Of a stretch of DNA of 64,000 nucleotides, positions 43,860 through 54,385 are shown one piece after another. Under the pieces are notes generated by a model, which worked only from the letters and a program-made list of their open reading frames with translations, searched no databases and was not told the DNA's origin. Position numbers and translations under genes: made by a program. Position 1 is the first letter of the stretch, and each line of letters opens with the position of its first letter. Source of the DNA: Viola odorata (lineage: Eukaryota; Streptophyta; Magnoliopsida; Malpighiales; Violaceae); contig OY829541.1 in the NCBI GenBank assembly GCA_963691705.1, forward strand, positions 12,208,564-12,272,563. Direction: 5' to 3'.

Positions 43860-44640
43860 TAATGATTTGCAGAAAATAAAACAGGTTGATAATGCAGGGA
43901 ATAAACAGTTGGATATTTGCAGAAAATAAACAGTTGATATTGCGACCGACCATGTAGGCGGTATTGAATTTAAATTGCTGAAAGTAAATTGCTGAAATTT
44001 AAAGTGCGGGAAAGTAAAGTGCGGAAAAGTAAACAGTTGATAATTTGCGGAAGGATTTCCAGCAGTTTTGCGAAAAATTAAAGCAGTTGATATTGCAGAA
44101 AATAAACAGTTGATATTGCGACCGACCATGTAGGCGGTATTGAATTTAAATTGCTGAAAGTAAATTGCTGAAATTTAAAGTGCGGAAAAGTAAAGTGCGG
44201 AAAAGTAAACAGTTGATAATTTGCGGAAGGATTTCCAGCAGTTTTGCGAAAAATTAAAGCAGTTGATATTGCAGAAAATAAACAGTTGATATTGCGACCG
44301 ACCATGTAGGCGGTATTGAATTTAAATTGCTGAAAGTAAATTGCTGGAATTTAAAGTGCGGAAAATTAAGCAGTTGATAAGTGCGACCGACCATGTAGGC
44401 GGTATTGAATTTAAATTGCTGAAATTTAAAGTGCGGAAAAGTAAAGTGCGGAAAATTAAACAGTTGATAATTTGCGGAAGGATTTCCAGCAGTTTTGCGA
44501 AAAATTAAAGCAGTTGATATTGCAGAAAATAAACAGTTGATATTGTGACCGACCATGTAGGCGGTATTGAATTTAAATTGCTGAAAGTAAATTGCTGAAA
44601 TTTAAAGTGCGAATAATTAAACAGTTGATATTTACAGAAA
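43860..44640 (-). repeat. Roughly 176-bp tandem array in the G 3' LTR
   Basis: The marker ACCGACCATGTAGGCGG occurs near 43945, 44121, 44297, 44385 and 44548: two full 176-base steps, then an 88-base half-step and a 163-base step. The unit is itself built of CAGTTGATA, AAATTGCTGAAA and AAAGTGCGGAAA words. It also occurs at 56110-56890 and, inverted, in element F from about 63740. Confidence 0.8.
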
Positions 44641-45372
44641 ATAAACAGTTGATATTACAGAAAATTAAAAGTGTTAGTACGACAAATAATCATACGAAGC
44701 ATACGAGTATTTTACGAAAAAAAGTGATCCGAAGTTTTGAAAACCATTGAAAATGGGTTGGGCCCAATTGAAGAATGAAAAGAAGTGAAAAATGGGCCAG
44801 GAATAGTGCCTGGCCCATGAGAATTTAAAAGGGAATGGGCCAAGCCCATTCCCGCGTGAACAGTGCCGTTGGCCTGGCACTGTTCATTCGTCACCTTTCT
44901 TGGTCGCCGGCGTACTGCCGGCGGCACAACTCCGGCCACAAGTGTCCGATTTGAAAATCGTTCGTACCAAAATGTTCGTCTCTTCGACGACTTCCCGACC
45001 ATACCAACCCCGATTTTTAGTTTGACTCATACAAAATTTAATTTCGAAAAAATGACAAAATTGTTAATTATCGAAAACTAATTAATTCGCCCAAACTAAC
45101 CGACGATTTTTAAAAGTGAAAGCGTGTATTTAATTTATGTTATGTGTGTGAATTAATGACATAAAAGAAAGAAATTAAATTGCTCAAACAAGAGGCAAAC
45201 GAATTTAAACAAAACTTTGGCTTAAAAACCGAAAAAAAGGCTAGAGAGAGAAAGCTCACCTCAAAGCCTTGAACTGGACGATCTTCGCTTGAAATAAGCA
45301 ACTGATCAGAGGAGGGAGAGGGGGCAAGAAAGCTTGCCAATTTTTTGTGCCCCGAATGCGTTGGAGGAGGGG

Positions 45373-45386
45373 GCTATTTATAGCCG
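45373..45386 (-). promoter_or_regulatory. TATA box of the G 3' LTR inside an inverted repeat
   Basis: The minus strand reads CGGCTATAAATAGCC, in which CGGCTAT and ATAGCC(C) flank a 2-base centre. The same is found at 57517-57530 and, as the full CGGCTATAAATAGCCG, in F at 62687-62702. Confidence 0.6.
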
Positions 45387-45433
45387 AAGATCGCGTGAGG
45401 AGGAGGTGCGGGTGCTGCGCGTGGAGGCCGTGA

Positions 45434-45454
45434 TGACGTCGCTGTGATGACGTC
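45434..45454 (-). promoter_or_regulatory. Two TGACGTC boxes upstream of the G TATA box
   Basis: TGACGTC at 45434-45440 and 45448-45454, about 50-70 bases upstream of the TATA box on the minus strand (the palindromic core GACGTC reads the same on both strands). Also at 57578-57584 and 57592-57598 in the other LTR. Confidence 0.5.
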
Positions 45455-45604
45455 GGGTCTACGACTGTGTGAGGTGGCGAAGCTAGGGCGCTAGCGGTGA
45501 TGATGGCGGAGGGACAGGAGCTACGGGAGCAGGTGGCTCGGGCGTGGGCTGCTTCGCTGCACTCTCTTGGCACTGTGCATGTGCATTATGCACATTAAAT
45601 CAAG

Positions 45605-45650
45605 GGCCATTGATCTGGTTGACTTTCCTTGGTTGACCAGATCAATGGCC
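45605..45650 (-). other. Conserved 15-bp-stem hairpin in U3 of element G
   Basis: GGCCATTGATCTGGT and ACCAGATCAATGGCC form a perfect stem around a 16-base loop. It is conserved at 57749-57794 and in element F at 62448-62493. Confidence 0.7.
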
Positions 45651-46313
45651 ATGATCAAATGGCATTTTATCAGATTTAAATGGCCTCGAGTCGGTTCCCG
45701 CGCCCAAACGTTCTGACTTTTCGAGCCGAAGGTACCGGCGCGTAAAGAAAAATATGACGGGTTTAACCGTCTACAGCGAATGACGAGAATTTCTCGTTTA
45801 ACGTGTTTATTTTCGCGTTCAAAAACGTGAAACGTTTGAACGGAAAAATAATAACGTTATGCCGAAAATTACACGAATCGCTGTAGACCGTTGCGACCAG
45901 AAAAAAATCTAGCAACTAGTTGATGGAAAACATTTTAAAGTCAAGTTATTTTCCGAGCGGACTTACTCGGGTCCAATAAAAGCTCGAATAAAAATAATAA
46001 TAAAATAATAAAAATACTAAAAAATGCGCTAAAATATAAAACATCCTAAAATTCATGTGATGACCTAAAAGGAAGAAAAAATTAGCAACTGACTGCCGGA
46101 TAATTAAAAATGTGATTTTTAAAGCTAAAAAATATTAATGATAATGATAATGAAAATACACGCCGAAAAATTAAAAATGCGATTTCGAAAGCTGACGATG
46201 CTAACAATGATGCTAAAATGCAACGAAAAATTTAGAAATGCTAGCAACAGTAAATCAACTAAAAATGCTAGTAAATTAACTAAATAACAGAAATGCTAAA
46301 ATTAAATAAACAT

Positions 46314-46416
46314 GGCGTCAAAATTCGGGTATCAACAGTTGCCCCCTCTTTACTGTCTTATCGAAGTATTTGATAAGCAGTAAAGACAGTTGCCCCTAGA
46401 TATCCGAATTTTGGCG
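46314..46416 (-). other. Extended inverted repeat across the 3' LTR/purine-tract junction of G
   Basis: The outer arms 46314-46333 and 46399-46416 match over CAAAATTCGGRTATC. The inner arms CTTTACTGTCTTATC (46348-46362) and GATAAGCAGTAAAG (46372-46385) match with one bulge. GTTGCCCC occurs as a direct pair between them (46338-46345 and 46390-46397). Confidence 0.6.
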
Positions 46417-46439
46417 ACACAGCAGGTCTTACCTGAAAC

Positions 46440-47405
46440 TTACAGTGATGATGTCGCTCTAGGAGGAGGTAGTTGATTGATGTCGCTCTGGGAGGAGAAG
46501 ATTGATTGATGCTGTCACTGGGGATAAAAGGTGCTTGCTTGATGTCGCTCTGGGAGGAGATATGCCGTTGACGTCACTCTGGGAGGAGATAGGTTGTTGA
46601 TCCTGCAAAGATATATATAAATTTAGATCTATTCTGATATCGAGAGAAACATAATTTGCAGAAAATGTAAATGACAACTACTCTATCAGAAATCGAAGGT
46701 ATTTTTACGAAGACGTAAATGACGGCTCCACTGGGGGGATAATTGCTTGACATGTGACTGGCGTTGCTTCGGAGGGATAATGCGCTATTCGCAGAAGTAT
46801 GAATGGTTTGTCCTAATGATGTCACTCTAGGAGGAGGAAATAATTATGCAGAAATGTGGAATTATGTGAAGGATGTCACTCTGGGAGGGGAAGAAATGCT
46901 AATGCTAAAGGCAAATGACGTCAATTCCCGTAGGAGAAGACGCGAAATGCGGAAACTAAACTAAGGGCACTCTGGAAGGAGAAGATGCTATGCTGGAAAC
47001 TAAACCTATGATGTCACTCTGGGAGGAGAAGAAATGCTTGATGCTGAATACTAAATGCTGTCACTCTGGGAGGAGAAGAAATGCTTGATGCTGAAAACTA
47101 AACCTATGATGTCACTCTGGGAGGAGAAGAAATGCTAAGGCTGAAAACTAAATGCTGTCACTCTGGGAGGAGAAGAAATGCTAGGTCGGAATCTAAATGC
47201 TGTCACTCTGGGAGGAGAAGAATGCTAATGCTTTTGATGGTGTTATTTGGTGATGAGGGAATTGATGTTGGCACTGGGGATAAAAAAGTGTTTACAAAAT
47301 TGATGATGTTGTTCGTGGATGTCACTCTGGGAGGAGATTGTTGGTTGATGTCACTCTAGGAGGAGGTATGCCTTTGATGTCACTCTGGGAGGAGGTATGC
47401 TTTAA
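46440..47405 (-). repeat. Array of GATGTCACTCTGGGAGGAG units
   Basis: About 18 copies of the core GTCRCTCTRGGAGGAG with spacers of variable length (about 20-60 bases), some adding AAGAAATGCT. Spacing is less regular than in the array to its right. No reading frame is conserved. Confidence 0.75.
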
Positions 47406-47413
47406 ATTCTAGT

Positions 47414-47705
47414 CTGGGCGAGGCTATCGCATTGCTTGATGCTGGTATGAAAAATGAGGTTGCATGTCGGTGCGAGGCTATCGCTCTTCGGACGATGATG
47501 TGGAAATACGGATAAAGGTCCGTGCGAGGCTATCGCTCTCCGGACGTCGTCGTGGTGATGTGAATGAAGGTCCGTGCGAGGCTATCGCTCTCCGGATGTT
47601 GACGTGGCAATGTAAATGAATGTCCGTGTGAGGCTATCGCTCTCCGAGTGTTGACGTGGCAATGCGGATGAAGGTCTGTGCGAGGCTATCGCTCTCCGGA
47701 CGCTG
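47414..47705 (-). repeat. Six-copy array of a GCGAGGCTATCGC hairpin unit
   Basis: Six units, most about 55-60 bases apart, built on GTCCGTGCGAGGC followed by TATCGCTCTCCGGAC. Within each, GCGA pairs with TCGC and GTCCG with CGGAC, so every unit can fold on itself. The first copy is divergent. Confidence 0.75.
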
Positions 47706-47807
47706 GTGCTTCGCTCGGATATTGATTGACGATAACATACCTTTGCCCTGATGTTGATTTGATATTTGGGGTGACTGTTTATGAATTTTCAAGATATGGT
47801 GTGGGGA

Positions 47808-48860
47808 CGTGACCTGACACAACATTAACAGATGACATGTGCGGACGTGACCAGACACAATATTAACAAACGCGATGTGGGGACGTGACCCTTCAACGCT
47901 TAACAGACAATATGCGTGGACGTGACCAGACACAACCTTATCAGACGACTGTGCGGACGTGACCAGACCTGACATTAACAGCATGATGTGGGGACGTGAC
48001 CAAGCACACTTTTAAATGACACGATGTGGGGACGTGACCCTTCACAACGCTTAACGGACAATATGTGCGGACGTGACCAGACACAACATTATCAGACGAC
48101 ATGTGCGGACGTGACCAAGCACACTTTTAAATGACACGATGTGGGGACGTGACCCTTCACAACACTTAACAGACAACATGTGCGGACGTGACCAGACACA
48201 ACATTATCAGATGACTGTGCGGACGTGACCGGACACTTTTAAATGACACGATGTGGGGACGTGACCCTTCACAACGTTTAACAGACAATATGTGCGGACG
48301 TGACCAGACACAACATTATCAGATGACTGTGTGGACGTGACCGGACACAGCATTAAAAACACGATGCGGGGACGTGACCCTTCACAACACTTAACGGACA
48401 ATATGTGCGGACGTGACCAGACACAACATTATCAGACGACATGTGCGGACGTGACCGGACACAGCATTAAAAACACGATGCGGGGACGTGACCCTTCACA
48501 ACGCTTAACGGACAATATGTGCGGACGTGACCAGACACAACATTATCAGATGACATGTGCGGACATGACCAAGCACACTTTTAAATGACACGATGTGGGG
48601 ACGTGACCCTTCACAACGTTTAACAGACAATATGTGCGGACGTGACCAGACACCACATTATCAGACGACATGCGCGGACGTGACCGGACATGACATCAAC
48701 AACACGATGTGGGGACGTGACCCTCCACAACGCTTAACAGACAACATGTGCGGACGTGACCAGACACAACATTATCAGACGACATGTGCGGACGTGACCA
48801 AGCACATTTTTAAATGACACGATGTGGGGACGTGACCCTTCACAACGTTTAACAGATGGT
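47808..48860 (-). repeat. Higher-order array: three GGACGTGAC sub-units in a 114-bp period
   Basis: About 28 sub-units, each with GGGGACGTGACC or GCGGACGTGACC. From about 48023 they repeat in strict order A (GATGTGGGGACGTGACCC), B (GTGCGGACGTGACCAG) and C (GTGCGGACGTGACCAAG or ACCGG), with about seven full A-B-C periods averaging 114 bases. The earlier copies (47808-48022) are irregular. The period is a multiple of three, so frames of 70-85 codons appear by chance of structure; they are not judged genes. Confidence 0.85.
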
Positions 48861-49739
48861 GTAAAAAGGGAAAGCAAGTCTTACCTTGAACTTACCGTAT
48901 GAACTGAAATGGAGAGTGGTTGACCGTGAGGGAACGAGATTCACCACACGAAGCTGATTTGGGAGTGGTAACGTACTCCATTCGATGCTGATTAGATTTT
49001 GATGAAAATCCAAAATGGCGAGGGCTTTACAACGATGTCGTCATCGAAGACCCATGGTGAGGAGTGGTGATGTTCTTCATTCGACGTTCGATCCAAGGCG
49101 AGGGCTTTACAACGATGTCGTCATCGAAGACCCATGGTTGAGGAGTCACCGGAGCATATCTGTGTCCTGCAAATTGGAAGGAAGCAAATACAAAGTAGCA
49201 ACAAAATAGAAAAAGGAGAGAGCAATTGACCTGTGAGAAATATCAAATATTCCTACCTTTAACCCACGGCTTGCCCCCAAGTTTTTTTGTTTGGAATGAA
49301 AATGATTTCTTTGTTTAAGAAAATAAATTCAAGCCTTTTTCTCTTCTTGGATAAAATGTGCGTTCAGTTTTCATTATATGAACATGATTGATTCAAGTCT
49401 AGATAACGTCTACGTCTTGTTCAAGAAATAACGACCTCAAGGACAAGACTTTCCCACAACTTGCAGCCGTAAGCAATCCTCACCTGATATTAGTGTTTGC
49501 ACTCACGCTCTGGAACAAGGTTAAGTGTTTTACACTCATAAAGATGCAACTAACATGATACATAATTTACAGTTCGCAATGTCAATCCGAGTGAATATAC
49601 TTCGAATGAAGATGCACATGCATGGGCGTTCTAATAATCGATGGGACTTTTACGGAAAAGAATGAAAGGACATGAAAAGTCCGGAAAGGAGTTTGTTTTG
49701 GGAAATATTGCTTTGTTGAGGAGTTGGAAGGCTTTTGAT
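48861..49739 (-). other. Element G interior, non-coding, with an 83-bp direct duplication
   Basis: A block GGCGAGGGCTTTACAACGAT...CCCATGGT occurs at about 49017 and again at about 49097. The rest (49200-49739) has no gene or repeat that can be named. Confidence 0.5.
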
Positions 49740-50135
49740 GAGTGATGCTTTGCTAATTGGCCAGGATGAGGGCGAGGTGCGCGAGTCTTTTCGCTTTTTG
49801 CTGGGGATGCTTGCTTGACAGAGTGCTTGAGCTCTGGGATCCTTGTTGGGGGTGCTTTCCCTTTGGCCAGGGGCCCTTTTCTTGAGTCTTCATTGGGGAG
49901 CGTCGTCGCTGTTCATTTTACGACTTACTACTTGAGTTGACCTGGGGCCCCTTTCTCTTCTCGGATTCTCACTAGGGATGCTTGCTTTGAGGTTTTTTGA
50001 GTTGGCTTGGGGCCTCTTTTGCTTGACTTTACTGGGGGAAGGCTGCTTTGAGTTTTCTCGAGTTGGCCTTGGGCCTTTTTACTCGAGTTCGCTGGGGAAA
50101 GTTTTCTTCGAGATTTCTCGAGTTGAGTTGTCCTC
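49740..50135 (-). repeat. Degenerate array of TTGGGGCC/GAGTT-type units
   Basis: Five or six degenerate units of about 60-70 bases built on GAGTTGGCYTKGGGCC, CTTTTGCTTGACTT and CTGGGGAAAG-type words. Divergence between units is higher than in the arrays to the left. Confidence 0.6.
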
Positions 50136-51109
50136 GGGCTGTGATTGCTTTGGCTCTTCGATTGTTTGTATTCTTCGAAGGTCTCTGAGCATTTTCTTTA
50201 TTTTCTTTTCTTTTCCTTTTTCCCTTCTCTCTTTTTCTTCTTTTTTTTTTCTCTCATTTCCCCCTTTATTATTATTATTATTATTTTTTTTTTAAAATTT
50301 TTTTTTTATATATATATATATCCCTCCCCTTTTTTATTTGATTTGAAAATGCAACAGAGCAGAGCCAGCACAACCTTCATCTTGATCTCTTCCCCTTTTG
50401 TCTTGAGGCTTCGGCCTACGTCGTTGCTGCTTCTTTGGTGATGGTCCTTAGCGATCTCCTGGTGACCTCTTCCGTCTCTTTCATCGTGCTCTTGGACTCG
50501 ACGTGCTTTTACTTCCGGCTGGTAATTTTAGCTGAAACTGCTCTTTGGCTCGCGGGGTATGAGTGACATTGACGGTTCGGGGAATGATGACATATATGGT
50601 GTAAAGAGGGAGAAACCAAAAAAGTGGAGAAAATCGTAAAAGTCCCATGTCACTTTATAGCTATCCTATGTCTAATGGCGCATGTACCCTGGATATTATG
50701 CGAATTCAACTAGTATCTAGTCAGGCACTTACACTCATGAAAGAAACAAAGCGTGAAGGCCCAAAATACTCACAGGGATATGTTTTGTGATTGCTTACGT
50801 CTAGACGTGCCATGGATATAAGAGCTAACAGACAAAATCATGTATGTTTCATATAAATTCTAATGAACGCACAAGTCATCCATGTCATGATAAAGTGATG
50901 AATATGCTTGAAAAAAAAAAAAGTTCAAAACGTGGGATTTTCAAGCCAAGCGACTATGCCTTTATTTCTATTTTTGTTTTTTTTTTTTTTTTTTTTTTTT
51001 TTTGCAAAAACTAAGGACCTTAGCAGACTTGACGCACACACTCTTGCAACAACATAAATCGTGGAAATGTAAATTGCAAAAACAGAAAACGCGGAAACGG
51101 AAATTGCAA
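50136..51109 (-). other. Low-complexity and non-coding interior of element G
   Basis: Pyrimidine-rich tract 50180-50265, (ATT)n near 50266-50284, (TA)n near 50311-50322 and a T run near 50979-51003. No gene is seen. Confidence 0.5.
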
Positions 51110-51400
51110 AAATGTAAAAGGACAACTTCCCTGAAAAATGAGCTTTGACATTTTTCAACGCCTTCTTTTGGTCGTCACTTCATTTGCTTGCCCCCATGTT
51201 TACAAGTCTCGTTGCACCTGAAATGCAAAACCACGGAAATCTAAACTGCGAGACCATAATTTTCAGAAACGTAAATTGCGACAAGGGGAAATTGTAAACA
51301 TGAAGGACAACTTCCTTGAAAAATGAGCTTTGACATTTTTCAACGCCTTCCTTTGGTTGTCACTTCATTCGCTTGCCCCCCATATTTACAAGTCTCGCTG
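51110..51400 (-). repeat. Direct duplication of about 100 bp, spaced about 185 bp
   Basis: A block starting GGACAACTTCC and ending with AAGTCTCGYTGCACC occurs at about 51120-51221 and again at about 51305-51405, with a few differences. Confidence 0.7.
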
Positions 51401-51583
51401 CACCATTCTTTGGAACTTCATTACTTGCCCCCTAGACTTCTCCTGATGAGGGACTATCTCCTTTTCCGCCCTTTCTCTTAAATGGACCGATTTGCGTGGA
51501 ATCCCAACCTCATTCTTAGTTGTGGTGATACTTTCTTTATCGGTAAAGACATAGGGTTTATCAAAAACCCACTGAATCAACAT
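51386..51583 (-). pseudogene. Short frame downstream of gag, possible pol remnant
   Basis: 65 codons (FDKPYVFTDKESITTTKN...) lie right after gag on the same strand. No catalytic motif is present. It may be the last trace of the original downstream coding region of element G, but it could be chance. Confidence 0.25.
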
Positions 51584-51776
51584 TCATCCTGAAACGGGAA
51601 TAGTACAAGACGCTCGAAGAGGGGGTTAAATATATTTATTTATTTTTAAACCAAAGGGGAACGCAAGTCCCTATAAACAAAACATGCATACATATTACAA
51701 AGAGACATCCGGAAGCGTGGCGGCGGTCTAATTACGCAGAGCCCCCCCCAGACTTCTTCACGCAAATGGTCGAGCC

Positions 51777-53504
51777 CTATATCATCCTTCCACTACCCAA
51801 AGTATGATTTGGAATAGGGTTGATGGTCATGCTAGAACCTTCGAAAGAGATGCATTTGTTCTTGATCAAGCGATCAACCTTTCCTCTAAGGGCAGAGCAG
51901 TCTTCTATGGCATGGCCTTGAGCTCCGGCGTGGTACGTGCATCTAGCAATAGGGTTGTACCACTTCGGGTAAGGAGGTTGTATAGGCTGAATAGAGATTG
52001 GCGCAATTTGCCCTGCTGCCAAGAGATGCTCGTAAATTTCCTCTAAAGGAATGGGAAGAGGTGGTAGCGGTTTCCTGTTCCAATGGGTGTGTTGGTTCTT
52101 TGGTGGGATATGTGGTGGAGGCGATGGGAAAGGTCGCCGGTTACTAGGTCCCGAGGAGACAAAGATGACATCTTCCTTCATGATAGGTGCTCCTTTAAGC
52201 GTTTCTTCTGGTGTGGAAGCGGTGATCCTCCCGGATTTAATTCCTTGTTCAACTCTCTCAGCCACCGTGACTATGTCGGAAAAGTTATTTGATGGATTGG
52301 ATATAAGATAGGTGTAGTAGGGAGCCTTGAAAGTGTTTATGAAAATTGACGAGAGTTCTTTGTCATTTAGCGGAGGAGAAATTCTAGATGCTAGCCCTCT
52401 CCACCTCTGAGCATAAGTCTTCACCGATTCGTCAGTCCTCTTCTCTAGATCCTGTAGATCAGAACGGTCTGGTGCAACTTCCAAGTTGAATTTGTATTGC
52501 TTGTAGAAGGCATCGGACCGGTCTCTCCATGTCCTGATCCTGGCTCTGTCTAGACCCATATACCAAGTTAGGGCGTGCTTGGTCAAGCTTTCTCGGAATA
52601 GATGTATCAACAACGGCTCGTTGTGGATCATCTCGGCCATCTTATTGCAGTATGCTCTGAGGTGGGTCTTTGGGCACTCTGCCCCAGTATACTTTTCGAA
52701 GTCAGGGATCTTGTACTTCGGAGGTATAACGATCCCGGGGACCATACACATATCGGCGGGACCAGTGGGATCAAATGGATCGGGCCCTTCGATTGCTCTG
52801 AGTCTTTCCTCGAGAAGATTCAGTCTGTCACTTTTTGGTTCTTCGGTTCTGATGGGGTTAGAACCGAAGAGTAGCGTAGGTTCTGACGAGAACTGAGGAT
52901 GTGCTGGGTTGAAAGTGAGGAGCTGAGTTCCCACAGGTCCGGGAATTGTGCTTGGAGGAATAGGGGGGAGATACAAAGCCTCTAGGTGGGCCTGACTCTT
53001 GCTGGGGTCCACAGCAGGGTTGATTGAAAGGTGCTGAAGCGACGGGGAGATCTCTTCACCCGCCTTAACTGTAGGATGTGCAGTGATGGGTACAACGAAG
53101 GGATTATCCCATCTCCAATGGCCCGGGGGGCCAGAAAGTGGTGGGAGTATGGAAGGTCCTGCGACGGTGAGCGAAGAGGAAGGTCCGTTTGTTTGAGGGA
53201 GATCAAAACCCGGTGGTACTTCGGCGACAGCTTCATCTCTTTCCTTTTCGGCCCTGGCGGCACTTTCTGTACTGATCCTAACTTGCTCCTCTAACTCTGC
53301 GATTCTAGCCATTAGTGCTTCGTCGGTCTTGGCCAGTTCAGTCATTTTTCGTTTTTGAAGTCTAGTTAGGGGGAGCCGGTGCGGAGTAGCTTGCTTTCGA
53401 GGAGCTATCGTGAACCTGAAAAAGGAAAAAACACAGAAAAAGCAAATACAAGTGAGGATATACAGGTGATATGCAATCCTGAGGCCTCCACGTTGCTCAT
53501 TCAT
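51777..53504 (-). CDS. Element G gag
   Basis: The open frame is 575 codons. The 5' part (53345-53504) includes a hydrophobic, T-rich stretch ending in a good 3' splice site (TTTTTTCCTTTTTCAG, then GTTCACG), so the real start is probably later: ATA-GCT-CCT-CGA at about 53410 looks like a lost MAPRK start, and the first ATG after it is 53345 (MTELAKTDEAL). Next come a coiled coil (about residues 54-90), a proline-rich linker, and the capsid-type domain PKYKIPDFEKYTG, THLRAYCNKMAEM, LTWYMGLDRARIRTWRDRSDAFYKQY and KTYAQRWRGLASRI. It ends with a variant zinc knuckle CTYHAGAQGHAIEDC. Gag forms the particle and binds RNA. The main frame has no stops, consistent with recent activity. Confidence 0.8.
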   Translation of the reverse strand: MNEQRGGLRIAYHLYILTCICFFCVFSFFRFTIAPRKQATPHRLPLTRLQKRKMTELAKTDEALMARIAELEEQVRISTESAARAEKERDEAVAEVPPGFDLPQTNGPSSSLTVAGPSILPPLSGPPGHWRWDNPFVVPITAHPTVKAGEEISPSLQHLSINPAVDPSKSQAHLEALYLPPIPPSTIPGPVGTQLLTFNPAHPQFSSEPTLLFGSNPIRTEEPKSDRLNLLEERLRAIEGPDPFDPTGPADMCMVPGIVIPPKYKIPDFEKYTGAECPKTHLRAYCNKMAEMIHNEPLLIHLFRESLTKHALTWYMGLDRARIRTWRDRSDAFYKQYKFNLEVAPDRSDLQDLEKRTDESVKTYAQRWRGLASRISPPLNDKELSSIFINTFKAPYYTYLISNPSNNFSDIVTVAERVEQGIKSGRITASTPEETLKGAPIMKEDVIFVSSGPSNRRPFPSPPPHIPPKNQHTHWNRKPLPPLPIPLEEIYEHLLAAGQIAPISIQPIQPPYPKWYNPIARCTYHAGAQGHAIEDCSALRGKVDRLIKNKCISFEGSSMTINPIPNHTLGSGRMI

Positions 53505-53812
53505 TTTCCGGCCACACTTTCACTTGATATTTTCAGGGCGGTCTGAGAGGCGAGGAATCCCAGTGGTTGACAAGATACGAAGGAAGCCTCTATACATTCC
53601 AACGATAGGAAGAAAATCTGAGATGCTAATGGCGAAACCCAAATCAGCAGGGGCAACCAATGCCGCCATGCTAGGAAGATCTCTTTCATACTGTGCTTGC
53701 AAATGACGTAGGGCCTGACGCCTGGTGAATCCAACCGAGGGGAGGGATGACAATCAATGCCATGAACTTGGAGGTTGTGATAAGCTAAGAGGACAAAGCC
53801 ACGAGTGGGCAA
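53505..53812 (-). pseudogene. Frames upstream of gag in element G
   Basis: Two overlapping frames (53501-53812 and 53520-53753) read MPTRGFVLLAYHNLQVHG and FTRRQALRHLQAQYERD. Both could be remains of an upstream domain fused to gag in some gypsy elements. A run of about 29 T (53822-53850) lies upstream. The pieces are in different frames, so a frameshift or an intron would be needed. Confidence 0.3.
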
Positions 53813-54140
53813 TATTTGGCTGTTTTTTTTTTTTTTTTTTTTTTTTTTTTGAGTGTTTGGTTTGATTTTTTGGTTCTTTGGGTGAAATGACTGTTTTTAA
53901 CCCGGAGGGATTTTCTCTTTCTTTTTGCGATAGTCTTTTGAGTTGCGTTTGGATGGATAATTGATATGGAAAAAATGAGGCGATTTTAATAAATATCCGA
54001 AAGAGTACGACTTTATTAAAAGTGTTTACAAAAGTATGGTAAACTTGCTAAATTTATCAAAAATGGCTAAGATAGGTGGAATCAGGGGTCCTAGCTAAAA
54101 AGAAAAGATTTGCCGATATCCGAGCCTTTCCCTGAAGGTG

Positions 54141-54308
54141 TCATTCCTGGACGTTAGAGTCCTGTTGCCAAAGGTACTCCATCGAAGCCAACTCCCCTTT
54201 CTTCATCTCTAACTCGGCCTCTAAGGCGGCAATTCGGCTTTGTAGTGTCTGATCGTTGAAACTTTGTTCCCCGAAAATATCAAGTGAAAGTAGTGTAGGT
54301 GCCGACAT
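54141..54308 (-). CDS. Small leader ORF of element G (55 aa, coiled-coil)
   Basis: The ATG at 54308 gives MSAPTLLSLDIFGEQ and a heptad-like segment (QSRIAALEAELEMKKGELA), ending at the TGA at 54141-54143. It lies in the leader between the primer-binding site and gag. It could be an upstream ORF or a first exon spliced to gag. No family known. Confidence 0.35.
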   Translation of the reverse strand: MSAPTLLSLDIFGEQSFNDQTLQSRIAALEAELEMKKGELASMEYLWQQDSNVQE

Positions 54309-54385
54309 ATTGAATGAGCAAAACGGGTCCTGTGGGACAAAAAATAAAATTTTAAATGCAAAGTAACCTGCACGTGTCAGAAAAT

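Larger units (their letters stand above)
42580..46337 (-). repeat. Element G 3' LTR
   Basis: 3758 bp. With the TATA box at about 45373-45386 on the minus strand, U3 is about 0.95 kb and R-U5 about 2.8 kb. The tandem arrays (43420-43805, 43860-44640) therefore lie in the transcribed part. It includes about 107 bases at 45135-45241 that the other LTR lacks. A plus-strand frame of 112 codons (42641-42979) is antisense and not judged a gene. Confidence 0.85.

Noticed and set aside
43839..44556. Several overlapping frames in the 176-bp array of G
   Set aside because: Repetitive read-out of the tandem unit; same pattern in all copies.
48331..48817. Two plus-strand frames of 75-85 codons in the 114-bp array
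   Set aside because: They exist because the repeat period is a multiple of three. The peptide is just the repeat read out, and it is antisense to the element.
47414..48860. CRISPR-like array
   Set aside because: Repeats are adjacent without unique spacers, degenerate, inside a retrotransposon of a plant genome.
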